Source of the DNA: UBA7239 sp035456205
GTDB lineage: Bacteria > Pseudomonadota > Gammaproteobacteria > Pseudomonadales > UBA7239
Assembly: GCA_035456205.1 (NCBI GenBank)
Contig: DATIDQ010000042.1
Location: 1-9,677, forward strand
Direction: 5' to 3'
DNA: 9,677 nt
In this document: in pieces, positions 7,625 through 9,677 of the stretch
Layout of the letters: the number at the start of each line of letters is the position of its first letter
How positions within the stretch are numbered: the stretch's first letter is position 1
Made by a program: the position numbers and the translations under genes
The notes under the pieces: generated by a model
Database searches by the model: none
What the model was told of the DNA's origin: nothing
Seen by the model: the letters and a program-made list of their open reading frames with translations, nothing else

Positions 7625-7706
7625 CTTATTCTGCCTCGATTATAGGTGTTGGATCTCATCGACGCGGGAAAACGGCTGTTGCCAGTTACACAGGTGTGGT
7701 GCATTT

Positions 7707-7738
7707 ATGAAAAACCCCGCTGAAGCGGGGTTTTTCAT
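7707..7738 (-). terminator. Strong intrinsic terminator between the two pilin genes
   Basis: A perfect 14-bp inverted repeat (7707-7720 and 7725-7738) has a four-base loop and a GC-rich core (CCCCGC with GCGGGG). The core is flanked by A5 on one side and T5 on the other. On the minus strand it begins about 35 nt after the stop of the pilin gene at 7773-8273, so it should end that transcript before the second pilin gene. Because the arms are symmetric, it could also stop transcription on the plus strand. Confidence 0.92.
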
Positions 7739-7772
7739 GGTAAAGGCACTAGACCATTAACCTATTGATACC

Positions 7773-8273
7773 TTACTTACACTCAGTCGGTGCGTAGCGA
7801 GCCAGCAGTGTACCCGTAGTGAACGGCAGACTGCGGCCGCTTGCTGTAGTGCTAGCAACACCGGCACAAGCCCAGTCCATATTGCCAGTCAGACCGGTAG
7901 TCAGTGCCGCACCAGCGATGGAAGGAGTAACTGTGAGCGTCTGGCCAGCAATCTGCGGGATATTGGTGCCGTTGTAGGTCACTGTGATTACGCCGGTACC
8001 GGTACCGATAGTCATCTTGCTAACATATTTGGTTGGCTGGAAGCTGGCGTTAAAATCGGCAGCAGCAGCGGAAACACCTTTCATATCATTGGCTTGATAG
8101 GCTTCGGCCAACTGCACCTTGGCAGAATCAGCCAGCACCAAACCTTCTGATACCTTAGTACGCACGGTGTAATCTTGATATGCAGGCAGCGCGATAGCAG
8201 CCAAAATACCGATAATCGCTACTACGATCATCAATTCGATAAGGGTAAAACCCTGTTGCAGTTGCTTTTTCAT
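7773..8273 (-). CDS. pilA: Type IV major pilin PilA
   Basis: This is a 166-residue type IVa pilin, the likely major subunit of the pilus used for twitching, adhesion and DNA uptake in related bacteria. The leader MKKQLQQG carries two lysines and is followed by the processing site before FTLIELMIVVAIIGILAAIALP, with Glu at mature position 5. C136 (DWAC) and C165 (PTECK) should form the C-terminal disulfide loop. The ATG at 8273 has GAGGT 8 nt upstream. It is divergent from pilB, the classic pilA/pilB arrangement. It has a sigma-54-like promoter upstream and a strong terminator downstream, so it is probably a single-gene unit, as expected for a highly expressed pilin. The second pilin gene downstream is its close paralogue. 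I call this one pilA because of its position beside pilB and its better promoter. Confidence 0.95.
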   Translation of the reverse strand: MKKQLQQGFTLIELMIVVAIIGILAAIALPAYQDYTVRTKVSEGLVLADSAKVQLAEAYQANDMKGVSAAAADFNASFQPTKYVSKMTIGTGTGVITVTYNGTNIPQIAGQTLTVTPSIAGAALTTGLTGNMDWACAGVASTTASGRSLPFTTGTLLARYAPTECK

Positions 8274-8366
8274 GGTGTGTACCTCAAAAGTTTGATAGTT
8301 AACCCTTGCGGGCTGAAGCTTTGCAACTGCAAAAACCGATAAGTTGCCGCCTCTGGTTCAGGATAA

Positions 8367-8382
8367 TACAAGCTACGTGCCA
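8367..8382 (-). promoter_or_regulatory. Sigma-54 (RpoN)-type promoter of pilA
   Basis: On the minus strand TGGCACGTAGCTTGTA matches the -24/-12 consensus TGGCACG-N4-TTGCA with exact spacing and one mismatch, T for C in the -12 GC. Transcription would start near 8356, giving a leader of about 80 nt before the pilA ATG. In Pseudomonas and relatives, pilA is transcribed by RpoN with the PilS/PilR two-component system, so the family knowledge agrees with the position. PilR sites would be expected upstream, in the AT-rich part of this region. Confidence 0.72.
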
Positions 8383-8487
8383 ACTTTGCCAAACAAAATT
8401 CAATACGTTGCTATTCAAATAGTTAGCCTCTTATTTCTTTGTGGATACAACACTGAAGCACAGTTCCCTAGCAAATATCTGCGCATA

Positions 8488-8512
8488 AAAAATGACATTA
8501 TGTGCCATTTTT
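8488..8512. repeat. Inverted repeat in the pilA-pilB intergenic region
   Basis: AAAAATGACA and TGCCATTTTT are inverted copies with one mismatch over ten bases, separated by TTATG. The dyad lies about 105-130 bp upstream of the sigma-54-like -24 element, a plausible distance for an enhancer site of a bacterial enhancer-binding protein such as PilR. It also lies between the divergent genes, so it could act on pilB. It is too poor in GC to be a good intrinsic terminator. Confidence 0.4.
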
Positions 8513-8664
8513 GGTCAGTTTTTCCTGCAAAAGCCCATCGGGCACTGGGCTCAGCCCCGACATCAACTGTGAAGGCTATCGCATTGTAAAATCTCGTTTA
8601 TTGCACAGGTAGCGCTTTGCCGATAGACTCGGAAATTATTTTCATCTATGGCAGCAATTAAACG

Positions 8665-9677
8665 ATGAGCACTATTCCTGTCAGCGGCTTGGCGCGGCGT
8701 TTGGTAAATGACGGCCTGATCAATATGGAGCAGGCTCAAAACGCACTCCTCGAATCACGCAAAGCCAAACAACCCATCACACAATGGCTAGTCGAAAATA
8801 AAGTCGTTGCTGCTCAGCCCATTGCTGTGGCGGCCATGGAGGAATTTGGTGTTCCACTTTACGATTTCAGTTGCCACAACCCCGCCCAGGTTCCAAAGGA
8901 CGTGGTCAAGCGTGAACTGCTCAGCAAATACCAGGTGTTACCACTGTTCAAGCGTGGCAACCGCTTGTTTCTCGGTATGGCAGACCCTACCGATCTGCGC
9001 GCATTGGACGATATCAAATTCCAGACGGGGATGCCCACCGAGGCAGTGCTGATACAACAGGATCAGCTATCTAAAGCCATTGCCAAGTTTCTCAACGACA
9101 CTGAAGAAGATGCTGGTAAAGCATTTGAAGGTCTTGATTCCGATTTCGATCTGGATGTCGAAGCAGTCGACGAGGATGCCCCCAAGGGTGAAAGCGGTGT
9201 CGACGGTGTTGATGACGCCCCTATTGTGCGTTTCGTGAACAAGGTGCTGCTGGACGCCATCAAAGGCGGTGCATCCGATATTCACTTTGAACCTTATGAA
9301 AAAGCCTATCGCGTACGTTTCCGCACCGACGGTATTCTCTTCGAAGTCACAAGACCACCGCTGGCGTTAGGCCCCAAGCTGTCTGCGCGCTTGAAAGTTA
9401 TGTCCAAAATGGATATTTCTGAAAGACGGGTGCCACAAGACGGCCGGATCAAGATGAAGCTATCCAAAACCAAGGCGATCGACTTTCGGGTCAATACATT
9501 GCCAACCCTCTGGGGTGAAAAGGTTGTACTGCGGATACTGGATCCAAGCAGCGCCCAGATGGGTATCGACGCGCTGGGTTACGAGGATTACCAGAAAGAG
9601 CTGTACATGAAAGCCCTGGAACGTCCGCAGGGAATGATTCTGGTAACTGGCCCAACGGGCTCGGGCAAAACGGTATC
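8665..9677 (+). CDS. pilB: Type IV pilus extension ATPase PilB, N-terminal part
   Basis: PilB is the cytoplasmic hexameric ATPase that powers pilus extension. The window shows 337 codons; the gene continues beyond the right edge. Residues about 1-145 are the GspE/PilB N-terminal domain (SGLARRLVNDGLI near the start, then FGVPLYDF near 61). An acidic linker follows (about 146-185, rich in Asp and Glu). The secretion-ATPase domain starts near 186 with APIVRFVNKVLLDAI, then ASDIHFEPYE (203-212), the Arg-rich RVRFRTDG, and RRVPQDGRIK. The visible sequence ends just past the Walker A motif GPTGSGKT (329-336). ATG 8665 is the only reasonable start because an in-frame TAA lies one codon upstream. 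There is no clear ribosome site before it. A six-codon reading frame at 8648-8668 overlaps the start as ATGA. pilC and pilD would be expected further right. Confidence 0.96.
   Translation, partial: MSTIPVSGLARRLVNDGLINMEQAQNALLESRKAKQPITQWLVENKVVAAQPIAVAAMEEFGVPLYDFSCHNPAQVPKDVVKRELLSKYQVLPLFKRGNRLFLGMADPTDLRALDDIKFQTGMPTEAVLIQQDQLSKAIAKFLNDTEEDAGKAFEGLDSDFDLDVEAVDEDAPKGESGVDGVDDAPIVRFVNKVLLDAIKGGASDIHFEPYEKAYRVRFRTDGILFEVTRPPLALGPKLSARLKVMSKMDISERRVPQDGRIKMKLSKTKAIDFRVNTLPTLWGEKVVLRILDPSSAQMGIDALGYEDYQKELYMKALERPQGMILVTGPTGSGKTV

Larger units (their letters stand above)
8274..8664. other. Divergent pilA-pilB intergenic region (391 bp)
   Basis: No credible gene lies here; the open frame on the plus strand has no ribosome site and no recognisable protein. 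The pilA side holds the leader and a sigma-54-like promoter (8367-8382). The middle (8400-8515) is AT-rich and contains a dyad at 8488-8512. Toward pilB there is a cluster of short GC-rich inverted repeats around 8530-8557 (GCCC ATC GGGC, then GGGCT C AGCCC). A weak sigma-70-like pair lies ahead of pilB (TTGCAC, 17 nt, TAGACT, about 8601-8629). I do not regard the pilB promoter as settled. Confidence 0.6.

Noticed and set aside
7639..7644. Perfect TATAAT on the minus strand before the second pilin gene
   Set aside because: It is too close to the ATG; transcription would start about 8 nt before it and lose the GAGG ribosome site. No -35 partner is present.
7669..7684. Sigma-54-like TGGCA upstream of the second pilin gene
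   Set aside because: The -12 part reads GTTTT and lacks the required GC at the correct spacing.
8344..8589. 81-codon plus-strand open frame in the pilA-pilB gap
   Set aside because: It has no ribosome site, reads through the pilA promoter and the dyad, and its translation has no recognisable domain.
8807..9052. Plus-strand open frame within pilB in another frame
   Set aside because: PilB is clearly coded in this stretch by conserved motifs, so this is a shadow frame.

Overview
The window looks like chromosomal DNA of a gammaproteobacterium. The evidence is a homodimer-type pyruvate dehydrogenase E1 (AceE, 881 residues) followed by AceF, and a pilA-pilB type IV pilus locus with a sigma-54-like promoter. 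A Cellvibrionaceae-like relative is possible, but that is a guess from general resemblance and nothing in the window proves it. Base composition is moderate and looks even throughout. I saw no tRNA, rRNA, insertion sequence or CRISPR array.

Positions 1-3216 hold the pyruvate dehydrogenase genes on the minus strand: the N-terminal part of aceF (cut by the left edge) and complete aceE. Upstream of aceE, and reading the same way, is a tight chain of four genes (about 7020 down to 3214): a 113-residue protein of unknown function, a TPR-containing sulfotransferase, a CvpA-like membrane protein with a C-terminal DUF4124-like tail, and a Nudix hydrolase. Spacings are 10 nt, 10 nt and a 17-nt overlap, so these four are probably co-transcribed. 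Only 54 nt separate the Nudix gene from aceE and there is no clear terminator, so some read-through is possible.

Positions 7127-8273 hold two tandem type IV pilin genes on the minus strand, about 70% identical in protein by hand alignment. A perfect 14-bp-stem terminator lies between them, so they are probably separate transcription units. The pilin gene nearer pilB has a good match to a sigma-54 (RpoN) promoter about 95-110 bp upstream. A 391-bp divergent intergenic region separates it from pilB, the extension ATPase, which runs off the right edge within its Walker A motif.

The metabolic and pilus parts have no obvious functional link. The most interesting neighbourhood is the pilin pair followed by the small unknown gene and the TPR-sulfotransferase. 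The transferase domain resembles tyrosylprotein sulfotransferases around its PAPS-binding loop and a candidate catalytic glutamate. Whether it modifies pilin, a surface glycan or something else cannot be decided from the sequence. No wholly new system is evident; most genes belong to known families.
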